Below the pieces are notes generated by a model. It did not search any database, was not told where the DNA came from, and saw only the letters and a program-made list of their open reading frames with translations. A DNA stretch of 64,000 nt, taken from positions 61,121,968-61,185,967 of the forward strand of contig CM055273.1 in NCBI GenBank assembly GCA_029237695.1, in the 5' to 3' direction. The translations under genes were made by a program, and so were the position numbers. The stretch comes from Conchocele bisecta. Taxonomy: Eukaryota > Mollusca > Bivalvia > Lucinida > Thyasiridae. This document shows, piece after piece, positions 53,134-63,726 of the stretch (positions are counted from its first letter, which is position 1; every line of letters starts with the position of its first letter).

Positions 53134-53584
53134 TCTAAGATAGATTAAGGGAGAAAATGAAACAAGCTACCGTATTCACTTACAACTCCACTGTGTAATT
53201 ATGATCTAGCATCCTAATACAAACTTGCAGTAATTAGTTTGTTTGCATTTTTCCATGGTGTGTCTGTTTTTGTTTATTTTCTTTACATAATGCTCATTAA
53301 ATGCCCCCCTGCAATGATGTTAGTGGAATAGTGGCGTCAGTTTGTAATTTCATCTGTCTGCCCTGCCTGCTGCAAATCTTAATACAGGAAAAATGGCATA
53401 TAATTTTCTTGGGAAATGATGTCTACCGGTAGATATATTTCTGCACACACATGAATGTATCATATGCATACTAACACTAGTTTCATCTAATATTAGATCC
53501 CTCTCCAGTAGTCAGCCTCCTCAGTAATAGTAATCGCCCTCCCACATGTTCATAAACTATGTTATTTTTACATACAAAAGCCAT
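53134..53584. other. Intron stretch without assigned repeat
   Basis: Nothing recognised. Confidence 0.4.
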
Positions 53585-53813
53585 TTAACCCTTTCCCTGA
53601 TAGAGACGACTTTTGACGCCTCTGCAGAAGATGTCTTTTGAAAACATTGTGGGAAAAGGAGAAATTGCTTGTAACAAGCAATTTCTCCTTTTCCCACAAT
53701 GTTTTCTACTCTATCAGATAATTTAACCATCATTTGACCCAGCATTTGATTCTTTTATTCAGATGTTTTTGATTTGGAAGAGTCGAAATATCGCAAAACA
53801 GGGAAAGGGTTAA
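53585..53813. mobile_element. TTAA-Q element
   Basis: TTAACCCTTTCCCTGATAGA to CAAAACAGGGAAAGGGTTAA, with TTAA at both sides. Hairpin AAAACATTGTGGGAAAAGGA, GAAATTGCTTG, mirrored. TTTTGACGCCTCTGC and others are unpaired. Only copy here. Confidence 0.85.
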
Positions 53814-53962
53814 GACTACATTTTGCAAGATTTGTGATGTACTATGATATTTTATTATCCCTGTCAATTGCATAGCGTCACCACCATCCTGTGATAATTC
53901 TACAATCCCAAATTGTGCCTATGTCCAGATCATTAACCATGTGGAGGCATGCAGGCTTAATT

Positions 53963-54225
53963 ACCATATGACCCTGCTGTTTGCATACATGTATCTTGGT
54001 TGAGCCAATCCTGATGCAATGTCACAGTGATTTACTGGATAAATACAGGGCTTACCATATGACCCTGCTTATTTGCATATCTAATTTGAGCCAATCATGA
54101 TGCTATGTCACAGTGATTTATTGGATAAATACAGGGCTTATCATATGACCCTGCTTATTTGCATATCTAGTTTGAGCCAATCATGATGCTATGTCGCAGT
54201 GATTTATTGGATAAATACAGGTCTT
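53963..54225. repeat. Three tandem units of 91, 86 and 86 bp
   Basis: Each starts ACCATATGACCCTGCTTATT and contains ATTTGCATA, GAGCCAATCATGATGC and GATTTATTGGATAAATACAG. Units 2 and 3 are almost identical; unit 1 is diverged and longer by 5 bp. Confidence 0.9.
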
Positions 54226-54246
54226 ACCTTAAACATTCTGAGCATG

Positions 54247-54436
54247 TACCGTAATAACCCTAAATATGTGGACACCATTTATTTAGGAAAACACATACAA
54301 ACATGGTTTCCCTGCAACAGTGAGAGTGCCAATATTTAGGGTTAATATGGCAGTACTGATTTCATTACAATAACAATGTATTTGGATGCAATTTACTTTG
54401 GGAAACCCCTATATATATTTAGGGTTATTACTGTAC
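54247..54436. mobile_element. M3: inverted-repeat element, best copy
   Basis: ACCGTAATAACCCTAAATAT to ATATTTAGGGTTATTACTGT. An inner CCAATATTTAGGGTTAATAT adds a third copy of the end motif. Confidence 0.82.
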
Positions 54437-54439
54437 TCC

Positions 54440-54545
54440 AAATCCATACTCGAAATCACCCAGTTTGATTGGTCGAGGCTGAGCCGAAAGCTCAGGCTCG
54501 ACCAATCAAACTGCTGATTTCGAGCATGAGAACGGAGTATTTGCC
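54440..54545. repeat. R palindrome, complete copy
   Basis: ACTCGAAATCACCCAGTTTG, ATTGGTCGAGGCTGAGC is mirrored by GCTCAGGCTCGACCAATCAA, ACTGCTGATTTCGAGC. Directly abuts M3. Confidence 0.85.
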
Positions 54546-54800
54546 TAGCAAGCTTTATAGACACTGGTTATAACGATAGTGTTTTCTGTCTGCACGTATG
54601 CACTAGTGGCGATATAGGCAGATCCTGCATTATTGATCAGGTCTTGTTTTATTGCTCATTTTATGGTTCGGTGTAATGGAGACGTCCTGCAGTGAAACAC
54701 GCAATACACAAATGTCATATAGTATGATGCTTCTTTAGCATTTTCCTTTTCTTCAGTGATATATTGTTTTTTTATCTGTAGTGATATTTGTAAAAAAATA

Positions 54801-55043
54801 TTAACCCTTTCAACACTACAGACCGCTCTCTTAATGTTTGCAAACAGTGAGCAAGCATGTACAATGATGAGCGAGCATGTACAAGGCATCTTATCAGGAT
54901 CTGCACTTGTGGCAAATCTTTTTTAAAAACACACCCCCTTTTGATAAATTGTCTCGTCTGATAATCATTTTGGGACAATTTGATTGGTCGGAATATTAAT
55001 ATATCACAGTCCATTCCAGTTATTCAGGGCTGAAAGGGCTTAA
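54801..55043 (-). mobile_element. TTAA-B element, copy B13
   Basis: TTAACCCTTTCAACACTACA to TTCAGGGCTGAAAGGGCTTAA. The palindrome is replaced by a GAGCAAGCATGTACAATGAT duplication. Confidence 0.8.
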
Positions 55044-55044
55044 A

Positions 55045-55228
55045 TATTGGACTCCAGCTCCAACTCTCACGAAGGGCCGGGAACCAGTAGAATCTCTATA
55101 ATTTATCCCTGTCTGTTCATGATTATATAGCCTACATGACGTAGGCTATATAATCATGAACGGACAGGGATAAATTATAGAGATTCTACTGGTTCCCCTT
55201 AGTGAGGGTTGGAGCTGGAGTCCAGTAT
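55045..55228. repeat. Almost perfect palindrome with about 88-bp arms
   Basis: TATTGGACTCCAGCTCCAAC ... CATGATTATATAGCCTACAT is mirrored by GTAGGCTATATAATCATGAA ... GGTTGGAGCTGGAGTCCAGT. It starts 2 bp after B13. Confidence 0.88.
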
Positions 55229-55253
55229 TACCGTTGTTGTCGGACACACTTCC

Positions 55254-55601
55254 AAGGTGCATGATCACGTGGTTACAACAACAACAACGTCGCCCACTCC
55301 AAAGAAAGTATTATTTGATAGTTTCCTTAATATGCAACGGATTTTGATGAAATATGGCGCAGCAAACGCGTCTTCGTGAGCTGCATTTGGTGGTCTATGG
55401 AGTTTGGCACAGACTTATGTCGATTCTTCGCAAAAACAACAGAAGTTTGGTCGAAAATACAGAGACCACCAAATGCACCTTAACAAGATGCGTTTGATGC
55501 GCCATATTTCATCAAAATCTGTTACGTAATAAGGACACTATAAAAGAATACGTACTTTGAATCGGTATTTGTTGTTGTTAGTACCACGTGATCATACACC
55601 T
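55254..55601. mobile_element. L2: inverted-repeat element with E-box termini
   Basis: AAGGTGCATGATCACGTGGT to ACCACGTGATCATACACCT, about 350 bp. The centre is shared with the element at 1450 (CTGCATTTGGTGGTC; GATGCGCCATATTTCAT). Confidence 0.83.
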
Positions 55602-57048
55602 CGACTTCTATGTCAATTTGTTATTCAGCCCATTGCCCGTAATGGACAATACATTACCCCAGGTCCCCATGTAGCATTGGAGGGCAATACTTTAATTGGT
55701 TGTTGTCATCATCGTTAAGTGTGGATTTGTCACAATTGAGCATTGCAATTAAGACAGATGAGCTAAGTCCACAAAACGTCAGATTTTTTTGTTTTTTTTC
55801 TTTCGCGTTGAAGTCTGACCCATTGAGTTCCCTTTGTTATTGTGATTAAGCGCTCCATTGCGGAGTTCTTGTGGAATCTAAAAGTTGACATCAAAGTCGT
55901 TTATCAAATAATCGGCAAACACCACTAAATGTTGGTTAATGCATGTTTGGTTGTGTGTCACCAAACCAGAACTTTCTTAATTTTGCAGTAATTTACATAC
56001 ATACACATGTTACGAGTAGTACCGGACAAGTTCAGTTGTTAAATACTTTTAGTCTGCGTTATCCGACTAATATTATTACTTTTATAGTTGTACATTGTGT
56101 ACATGTGTTGCATACCTTACTCATTAGTATTGACTGGGCTATAACTTGAACAACAGTTGTTTTTCTGATGGCTTCACGTTGGTTCCTTCATGGATATTTG
56201 ATACAACTCCCACCCACTGCTTTTTATGCACAAAATTAAAAATCAATATGCCAAATTTGATACAGTCGGGGGGAAATTGAGATTCTTGTATTGTACCAGT
56301 ATAAACACAGATCAACCAAATCATTTGCCCAGTCTGATAAGGGTTTGTTTTGTTCTCTATTTCTACTGTCCTGAGGCTTTTACTGAATTTCATTGATTCA
56401 GCTTACCAGGCTAAAGGTGTCAGCGAAAGAAGGGAGCTGTAAAACTCCATTCATGTTAAAGTTAGCCCCCATCTTTCACTGACCCCATCTAAGCCCTATT
56501 TTATTCCATAATGCATCACTAATAGCTGGCCCATTTACAAGGAAAATGTGCATCTTTATATTCTACAAACAGTGTAGATCTTGGCCAGTCAACAACATGC
56601 ATGTACGTAGCTGAAGTGTATATGTACCCTGTCTGAAGCACTCATATTGTTTTGTCACCAGTTATTAACATCATAGAACATTGTCACATACCGGTAGATC
56701 AGACCACACTATTATTTTCCAATTAACTCAATTACACTATGCTGGCCTCAAAGTTCATACAGCTCTATTCGCCGTCATTTGTACAAATGGCTTCCCAGTG
56801 GTGAAGCTGCTCCCATATTGTCTTAGAAAGGGACAAATTCCTAGTATAGGGGCCTGCAAGGGCTTCGGCGAGCAGGGAAGATATTAGTTTTAAGGACTTG
56901 GCAATTATCCCTATTTCCTTTGTCATTCCTTAATGGTCCTCAATGTGATATCTGAAATATTGCATTACCATATGGGTTATTCTGCTTTAATTAAGTAATT
57001 ACAAGAAGAAATGACTTGTGTCATCTGTACGTTTTCCATGACTGCTTT
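55602..57048. other. Intron stretch, mostly unique
   Basis: A hairpin-related unit at 56405-56490 (GGTGTCAGCGAAAGAAGGGA / CCCCATCTTTCACTGACCCC) is akin to 49076. No exon found on the minus strand despite its closeness to exon 1. Confidence 0.5.
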
Positions 57049-57293
57049 ATATGTCGCTGTTACTGGAGAAATGGGGCTTATGGGTTTTGCGACCAGTGTA
57101 GATCCATATCAGCTTGTGCATCCGCGCACAGTCTGATCAAGATCTGCACTGTTCGCCATTCAATCAATGAAACGCCCGTCATGCTCTTAACACGCAATAT
57201 AGATCATTGTCAGGCTACAGTAGCGTGCTATATAATATGGAGCTACGCTGGTCATGAGTCCCATAAGCCCCATTTCTCCAGTCACAGCCACAT
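57049..57293. mobile_element. C element, full copy
   Basis: ATGTCGCTGTTACTGGAGAA to CCATTTCTCCAGTCACAGCC. Confidence 0.84.
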
Positions 57294-57422
57294 TTCTGTG
57301 CTGCCAGAGCAATAATTTTAGCGATTTCCATGCAGCTGTACTTCATAATTCTTCACATTCTTTGTATTTTTTAACACATTTTGTAGGTACAATTTATTGC
57401 ATTGGTTTCTTCTTGTATGTTT

Positions 57423-57612
57423 CACAGGTGGAAGACTCGGACTTGTGACACAAAAAAAATGCTCATTACAAAACAAATCCATTACCCCACCCACTTGGTC
57501 TCATACAGTATTATCTTCCATTGATAGTACTGTATGAGACCAAGTGGGTGGGGTAATTAATTTTTTGTAATCGGTATTTTTTTGTGTCACAGGTCCGAGT
57601 CTTCCACCTGTG
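57423..57612. repeat. Foldback with TTTTTTGTGTCACAGGTCCGAG arms
   Basis: CACAGGTGGAAGACTCGGAC, TTGTGACACAAAAAAA mirrors TTTTTTTGTGTCACAGGTCC, GAGTCTTCCACCTGTG. The inner arms CATTACCCCACCCACTTGGT, CTCATACAGTA pair around TTATCTTCCATTGATAG. Confidence 0.88.
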
Positions 57613-57711
57613 GAAAAATGTAGTAAATTAATCACACTTTAGATTCATGAAAATGGTTATAAATAAGTAAAAATTTAAAAATAAGTAATGAAAACCATTT
57701 AGTCGCAATTT

Positions 57712-57926
57712 ACAGTAGAACCTCTCTAAACCAGACACTCAGGGAACACCTGTCTGAAGTTTGATGGGTTTCACTGTAAGGTATCTCTCATGATCATCCA
57801 TTTTCATCATGGCAAGGCACACGCATGTGTTGGAGTAGTCGTATCACTGATTTCACAGTGGAGCATCTCTAAACTGGACACCCTGGGAACTTCACAGGGT
57901 GTCCAGTTTAGAGAGGTTCCACTGTA
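57712..57926. mobile_element. F3: pogo/Tigger-like element next to a splice donor
   Basis: TACAGTAGAACCTCTCTAAA to TTTAGAGAGGTTCCACTGTA. The right half is a tight hairpin (CATCTCTAAACTGGACACCC mirrored, 57862-57923). It ends 12 nt inside the intron that follows exon 1. Confidence 0.83.
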
Positions 57927-57937
57927 CGAGTACTTAC

Positions 57938-58024
57938 TTTTACAAACGTCATTCATGCGAGTGAATCCTTCTTCAAAGGCGTGGGATTGGTATCGTGGGA
58001 GCACATGCCACTTTCCATACCGAA
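57938..58024 (-). CDS. Internal exon 1 (first visible) of the unrecognised minus-strand gene
   Basis: Seen: acceptor ATTTCTCATTTCAG ends at 58025 and donor GTAAGTACTC starts at 57937. The 87 bp hold TT (completing a codon from an unseen upstream exon), 28 codons and a final A. Only one frame is open. The peptide includes RYGKWHVLPRYQSHAFEEGF, then TRMNDVCK. The final A joins CG of exon 2 to give Thr, so the chain reads ..NDVCK-T-DYYHGF. One cysteine. No start codon or signal peptide is visible, so at least one exon must lie upstream, further right or beyond the window. Exon order and phase argue for one gene, but a missed small exon in the 33.8-kb intron is possible. Confidence 0.78.
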
Positions 58025-58489
58025 CTGAAATGAGAAATATACCCTGTGTTAACTAACTGTATGTAAAGTGAAAGTAGAACCGATGATAACTTGTTTCCAA
58101 ACATTATGTTTATAATGTTAGATATATGGGAAATGAAAGTAGAATGTGTCCAATGTTTTCGGCTATCACCATCTCTCAACAGTCAGATCGGCTTGAAGGT
58201 TCATTATCATACACTTATTTGTCACTGTCCATATTTCTTTTCTACAGCCCACCCAATGCAGCCCCTGTGCTCAAGGTCAATGTCACATGACTTGTAAATT
58301 TGCTTTAACATGTTTGTGAGGTACATCCATCAGTGTTACCTGTTTCGTGTTTGGCCCATGTTAAGGTTTGTAAGATGTCATTTGTTGATTTATTATGAAG
58401 GTGAATGGATTCTTAATGTTTAAAAACTATTCTGAGAAATACACTAAATACATTTACACAGCAATATAGAGCTCTGAGCATGGTGGAGT
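58025..58489. other. Intron stretch upstream of exon 1
   Basis: No upstream exon recognised; no repeat family assigned. Confidence 0.4.
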
Positions 58490-58712
58490 TTAAAACTTTC
58501 AACACAACAGATTGCTGCCCGAATGTGGGCAAAGAGTGTCAATGAAGATAAACCCGCTTATAACAAGTCATCTCGTCAGAATTTGCACCTATTATGGATA
58601 GTTTCTGATTATTTGTTTGTGTTGAAAAGAAATATCCCTTTTGTGTGGAATGGAATAGTCTGAACATTAACATGGAATAGTCCATTCCATTTCCTTCAGG
58701 GTGAATGGTTAA
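58490..58712 (-). mobile_element. TTAA-B element, degenerate copy B14
   Basis: TTAAAACTTTCAACACAACA to CAGGGTGAATGGTTAA; palindrome reduced to AACCCGCTTATAACAAGTCA. Confidence 0.7.
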
Positions 58713-58950
58713 ATGTGTCTGTGACTGGAGAACTGGGGCTTATGGCATTTGTGACCAGTGTAGCTCCAGATCAAGTAACACTCCGGTGGCCTGATAACGA
58801 TCTATATTGCTTGTTAGAAATATGAAAGGTGTTTTATTGATGGAATGGCGAACAGTGCAGATCCTGATCAGACTGCGCAGATGCGCAGGCCGGTCAGGAT
58901 CTACACTGGTCGCAAAACCCATAAGCCGCATTTCTCCAGTGACAGTGACA
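58712..58950. mobile_element. C element, full copy
   Basis: AATGTGTCTGTGACTGGAGA to CATTTCTCCAGTGACAGTGACA. Directly abuts B14. Confidence 0.83.
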
Positions 58951-59833
58951 AATAATACAATTCAATAGAGCTGCTTGTGATCTTTGTGGTTCTTTTGTGT
59001 TCATCCTCCATGTTTCATGGATCGTCAAGATTTATAAGGATTCCGTGCACATTATCGGTATTTGGTCAGTGCACTTAATTCCAAATGGGGTCTTAAAGGC
59101 GTGTGTCACGAAATGACCACTGATGATATGTGTACGAGAACAATGCATTTACATATTGTCTCTTGAAATGTCCATTTCTAGTAGTATTCAACGCTGTCAG
59201 TTTAATTCTCTTGGGTCTGTATTCTGATTCACTTCTGTCCCCTATAGCAAAACTCCCATCATTTTGTCGTGCCCACATGCAGACAGCGCGGTATAGTCGG
59301 CACATTGGCGTACGTACGTATGTGTGTCCGGGTTAAAGTTTATTTTTGGTTATAGTTTTTCGGTATGCTATCAAAGCCTCGGCCGGCGCGACATGTGGGC
59401 CGCGGCCATCTTGTTCATGAAACGTATGTACAGAAACTGTGATCTTTTTAGTAAATGAAGTTGATGAAATATTCATTGTAAATGTGGAATTCTTGCTCTG
59501 AACTTTTCATCAACTTTTCAATGTCATTTACGGAAATTGTAGACATGGTAGCAACAGAAACCTTTATGGAGAAATAGAGAAAAGAATGAGATATTTTCAA
59601 CAAAAATTGTTGTGTCCTTAGACTGAAATCAGTCCAGTTCAGTGGAAAGTACCAGTGCCACCATGAGGTCTGTGAAAAAGCACATGAGACTGAATCGGAT
59701 TAACATGTCATTCCCAATACCAATTTATTGGCTAGATATTTATATTATTATTTATTGTAATCACATTGTTTAATCATCTGTGATGAAAGAATGTTTTTGT
59801 TCAGTTCACCATTTTTTCTTTTCCAAAATACCT
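58951..59833. other. Stretch with one N remnant
   Basis: 59450-59545 is a diverged N core (AATGAAGTTGATGAAATATT / GAACTTTTCATCAACTTT). GGGCCGCGGCCATCTTG at 59397 recurs as GGGCCGCGGCCACCTTC at 62466. No exon recognised. Confidence 0.5.
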
Positions 59834-60084
59834 CCAACCCTTAGACCGCTACTCACAACAATTGTCTTCTGCTGTTGCTTTTATATCTTGCCTTATTTCT
59901 CAATAAAAACATGTTTGCAGCACTTCAGAATCATTTGCAATGGAAATGATTCTGAAGTGCCACAGTCAAAGCATGTTGTAAATTATTCTAAAGTTCTGTC
60001 AAAGCATGTTTTTGATGATAAAAATGGAAAATAGAAAATAAACAGCAAACGACAAAAAAAATAAGATAGCGGTCTAAGGGTTAA
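59834..60084 (+). mobile_element. TTAA-A element, copy A21
   Basis: CAACCCTTAGACCGCTACTC to TAGCGGTCTAAGGGTTAA; the left TTAA has decayed. Spare arm present. Confidence 0.87.
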
Positions 60085-60093
60085 AGTTCTTAC

Positions 60094-60302
60094 TTGTGGC
60101 TGTGACTGGAGAAATAGGGCCTACCGTATGTGTTTTGCTATCAGTGTATATGTAGCGTTAACACAGTCTGATCAGGATCTACAATGTTCGCCATTCCATC
60201 AATTAAACACCCAGCAGTCGTCTAACAATCAATATAGATGGTTATCAGAATACAGTAGTGTGATATTTAATCGGGAACTACACTTGTCACATATCCCATA
60301 AC
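60094..60302. mobile_element. C element, right end lost
   Basis: TTGTGGCTGTGACTGGAGAA to TACACTTGTCACATATCCC. It begins 9 bp after A21. Confidence 0.75.
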
Positions 60303-60407
60303 TTTTGATTTATAAATTTTAATTTAGAAAAAATGTGTGTTGTCTCGACAAGATGTCCCCATCTGGTAGTATCCAAGGTGACTGCATGCAATCCAAAGAG
60401 TAGACCA

Positions 60408-60625
60408 CAGCTGCTGTTGATTTTATATCTTGCCTTATTTCTCAATAAAAACATGGTTTGACAGCACTTCAGAATCATTTCCAATGGAAATGATTCTGAA
60501 GTGCTGTCACAGCATGTTGTAAATTATTCTAAAGTTCTGTCAAAGCATGTTTTTGATGATAAAAATTGAAAATAGAAAATAAACAGCAGACGACAAAAAA
60601 AAGAAGATAGCGGTCTAAGGGTTAA
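60408..60625 (+). mobile_element. TTAA-A element, copy A22, left end missing
   Basis: CACAGCTGCTGTTGATTTTA to TAGCGGTCTAAGGGTTAA; nearly identical to A21 over the shared part. Confidence 0.85.
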
Positions 60626-60693
60626 ACCTGACACCAGATCAGAAACCAGCTCATCAAAAACTACAAAGCTTGCACCTATCAATAGCAAAGGTA

Positions 60694-60842
60694 TTAACCC
60701 TTAGACAGTTATTTTTTGTCGTCTGCTGTTTATTTTCTATTTTCCATTTTCCATTTTTATCATCAAAAACATGCTTTGACAGCACTTTAAAATAATTTTC
60801 AACATGCTTTGACAGCACTTCAGAATCGTTTCCATTGGTTAA
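60694..60842 (-). mobile_element. TTAA-A half element ending at the hairpin apex
   Basis: TTAACCCTTAGACAGTTATT to CAGAATCGTTTCCATTGG, then TTAA and a C-family end (CCCATTTCTCCAATCACAAT). The whole right half is gone; the break is at the apex. Confidence 0.8.
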
Positions 60843-60900
60843 ACCCCATTTCTCCAATCACAATTACAACTGGGAGATTCATTTCTGTGTGTTGCCACAA

Positions 60901-61112
60901 TTAACCCTTACACCCCTAAGTAACTGGAATGGAATTTCATATGTTAATTTTACAACCAATCCAATGGTCACAAAAGGGGCTTTTTGTTCTCAAAAATTAC
61001 TTGCAAAAAGGGCAGATCCTGATGAGACCACTCATCACGAGCCGGCTCATCTGGATCTACACTGTTTGCCAATACTACTTACTATACAGACCTGTGGCAT
61101 TGAAAGAGTTCA
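60901..61112 (+). mobile_element. TTAA-B element, copy B15
   Basis: TTAACCCTTACACCCCTAAG to CCTGTGGCATTGAAAGAGTT; palindrome GATGAGACCACTCATCACGA / GCCGGCTCATC. The right TTAA has decayed. Confidence 0.82.
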
Positions 61113-61522
61113 GCCAATTAAAACAAAGCTTTATTTGTCTGGTTGCTTATTTTCACACAAACGATATTATACATCAGTGTCATCCGAAAACAGGAAATAA
61201 ATCTGTTTCCAAAATAATTCACAGCTTGCTCTGCAATTAACCTCTTATTATTGCGTTAATTGTCAATTAGAAATTACATGTAACTACCTCCGAATGCCGA
61301 TTTTTTCCCCGGGCAATCAATCTTCTTTCGGAATTTGTCAATGTGGGCATTGATTTAAGAATATTTAGTCCTCCTTTTCAATGTTAGGCGTGATTTAACT
61401 TGGATGATTTCTGTAATTTGGGAACAGAAATAACTTGGTTTGTCTGAGCGAGGCGTTACAAAGTGACACTATAATGTAGTAGCTCCAAACCAGACTATTC
61501 CAAGTGCACCAAATGACACTAT
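61113..61522. other. Stretch without a gene
   Basis: AAGTGCACCAAATGACACTA at 61502 is mirrored by GTGTCTTTTGGTGCACTTT at 62728, just outside J3, extending its inverted repeat. Nothing else recognised. Confidence 0.55.
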
Positions 61523-62724
61523 TACTGTCTGTTTCACGAAACCTGCCCAAATTTCATGGCCATATAAACAATGCAAAAACAATATTTTTTTGATAATTTT
61601 ATAGAATGAGCCTTCTTTCTATTTCGTGAAATTTGGTCAATATTGATTTTATTGCGAAAAAACAATTTCCCCATGTTAAATCCCCATAGACATCTTCAAA
61701 ATTTAACTTTTGTTTTCTTCGTTAGATCATTTTCAAGCTATCTAGCCAGGTGTCGGAGTCAATTTCCAAAATTGTTCGTATTTTGACTCCTCCCAAGCTC
61801 CTCCACCTCCTTTATAGCTCGACTATTCGAAGAATAATGAGAGCTTATGTAGTCACCCCGGCGTCGGCGTCATTTACCTACATTTCCTCTTGAATTACTT
61901 AGTTAATTCCCATTGGTTAAGGTTTTTAGTCAACCTTGGTTAAGGTTTTTAGTCAAGCTTGTAGATGGAATACAATTGTGCATACAGACACCATACTTGG
62001 ACAACCTTTTCTCATAGGGATGTACATCAATAACTCCTGATCTATATTTGACCTTGACCTACATTTCCTCTTGAATTACTTACTTAATTCCCCTTGGTTA
62101 AGGTTTTTAGTCAACCTTGGTTAAGGTTTTTAGTCAAGCTTGTAGATGGAATACTATTGTGCATACAGACACCATACTTGGATAACTTTTTCTCATAGGG
62201 ATGTACATCAATAACTCCTGACCTATATTTTACCTTGACCTACATGTAACCTTGAATTACTTAGTTATTTCCCCTTGGTTATGGTTTGTACTCAAACTTG
62301 GTTAAGGTTTATAGTCAAGCTTTTATATGGAATACTCCTGGGCCTACAGCAACCATACTTGGACAACTTCATCTCCTAGTGATGTACATCAATAACCCCT
62401 GACCTATATCTGACATTGACCTACAATTAACCTTGAATTACTCAACCTTGGTTAAGGTTTTTAAGCGGGCCGCGGCCACCTTCTTTGTCAAGCTATGTGT
62501 ATATCGACAATCCTCGTAGTCGAGCTATGCTGTTCTCCTACAGCTCTTGTTCCACATGTGGAAGAATCTCATAGAAAAATAAATTTTTCGTAATAAATTT
62601 CACAAAATAAAAAGAAGGTTCATTCTTAAATTTTGATAAAATTTAATATTATCAAAAGTCATTTTGTTTTTGCATTGTTCATATGGCATAAAAATGTGGG
62701 CCGGTTTTGTGAAACAGACAGTAG
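61523..62724. mobile_element. J3: foldback element enlarged by an insertion
   Basis: TTACTGTCTGTTTCACGAAA to TTGTGAAACAGACAGTAG. The J arms continue to about 61807 and resume at about 62575. Between them lies GCTCGACTATTCGAAGAATA ... CTCCTACAGCTCTTGTTCC, a segment type I associate with mollusc repeats (CACCCCGGCGTCGGCGTCA). Confidence 0.78.
61876..62470. repeat. 181-bp tandem repeat, just over three units
   Basis: ACCTACATTTCCTCTTGAAT recurs at 61876, 62057, 62238 and 62419, exactly 181 bp apart. Each unit holds TTGGTTAAGGTTTTTAGTCA (doubled in the first two) and AGGGATGTACATCAATAACT. Divergence rises toward the third unit. Confidence 0.92.
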
Positions 62725-63383
62725 TGTCTTTTGGTGCACTTTGGAATCGTCTGGTATGGAGTTAACAATTGGTAATGGAGGCGGTTGGTGCACCATGGAA
62801 ACCCTTGTTCTGAACGAAGGCGGAGCTGATTTTTGTGACATGTGGATTTGGCCAGAGAGAAATAAAACCTAAATCGAGATATAATGTGCTCCTGTCTTCT
62901 TGTCTAATGTTGTAATCTTTATAAACTGCCGTCACTATGAAAGACCGTTATTGGGTTTCACTACAATTTGTCCATAACTAATGTTTACTAAGTATTTATG
63001 ATTCCAAAACACAAAATCCGTCAACAGGTTAGCATATGATACACCTAAATTACAGTAGAACCTCTCGAAACTGGTGTAATTAACCGTGGGGTGGCTTTCA
63101 TGGAAAATGAAATAATCAACCCATTATCAAAATACAATACAAAATGAGAGAAAGATCGCGAGATAAAAACACACAGACCAGAAACGCTTCCCCCATCTGC
63201 TGACTAATGTTACATTACCAGATGACAATTCATTCTGTGCATGTTTTTCTATTTCACTTAATTAATTAGTTCTGGACATGCAGTGTCCACATTTAATACT
63301 ATCAATGGTGTAGCAGGTGACGTGTCGTGAGAAAATTGGCACAAATACCATCACCTTACTCCCATCTTCTACTAGTAGATACC
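62725..63383. other. Stretch without a gene
   Basis: A trace of F (ACAGTAGAACCTCTCGAAAC) lies at 63053-63073. No exon recognised. Confidence 0.45.
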
Positions 63384-63590
63384 ATCTGAGGATACGCCTG
63401 AAAATACGCCATTATGTTTGCGGAAAATCCTAAATGTTTTCCTTCTAGGCGCTCAGAAGTATATGTTGCGACTATCATTTGAACCGTCTCGTTGAGACGG
63501 TTCAAATGAGTGGTCACAACATATACTTTCATTGAGAAATAACAAAAATAAAATATTTAAGCTATGCTGTTTCGTATTATAATGGGTGGT
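63384..63590 (+). mobile_element. TTAA-E element, ends eroded
   Basis: TCTGAGGATACGCCTGAAAA, TGCGGAAAATCCTAAATG, then the hairpin 63457-63529 with apex GTCTCGTTGAGAC and CATTGAGAAATAACAAA. Ends ATAATGGGTGGT. Confidence 0.75.
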
Positions 63591-63726
63591 CAATGCACAT
63601 TTAAAATACAATAGAAATGGCTGTATTGTTTTGTGGCCTGGGCATATTGTTAATCCCAAATTCCCAATTATACTGAGGACAGCTCAAGTATGACTCACTT
63701 ACTGGCAATTAACTAAGACAATAGTT

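Noticed and set aside
59093..59305. Minus-strand open frame as the missing upstream exon of the host gene
   Set aside because: No donor giving the required one-base phase; composition and residues look like chance reading of AT-rich DNA.
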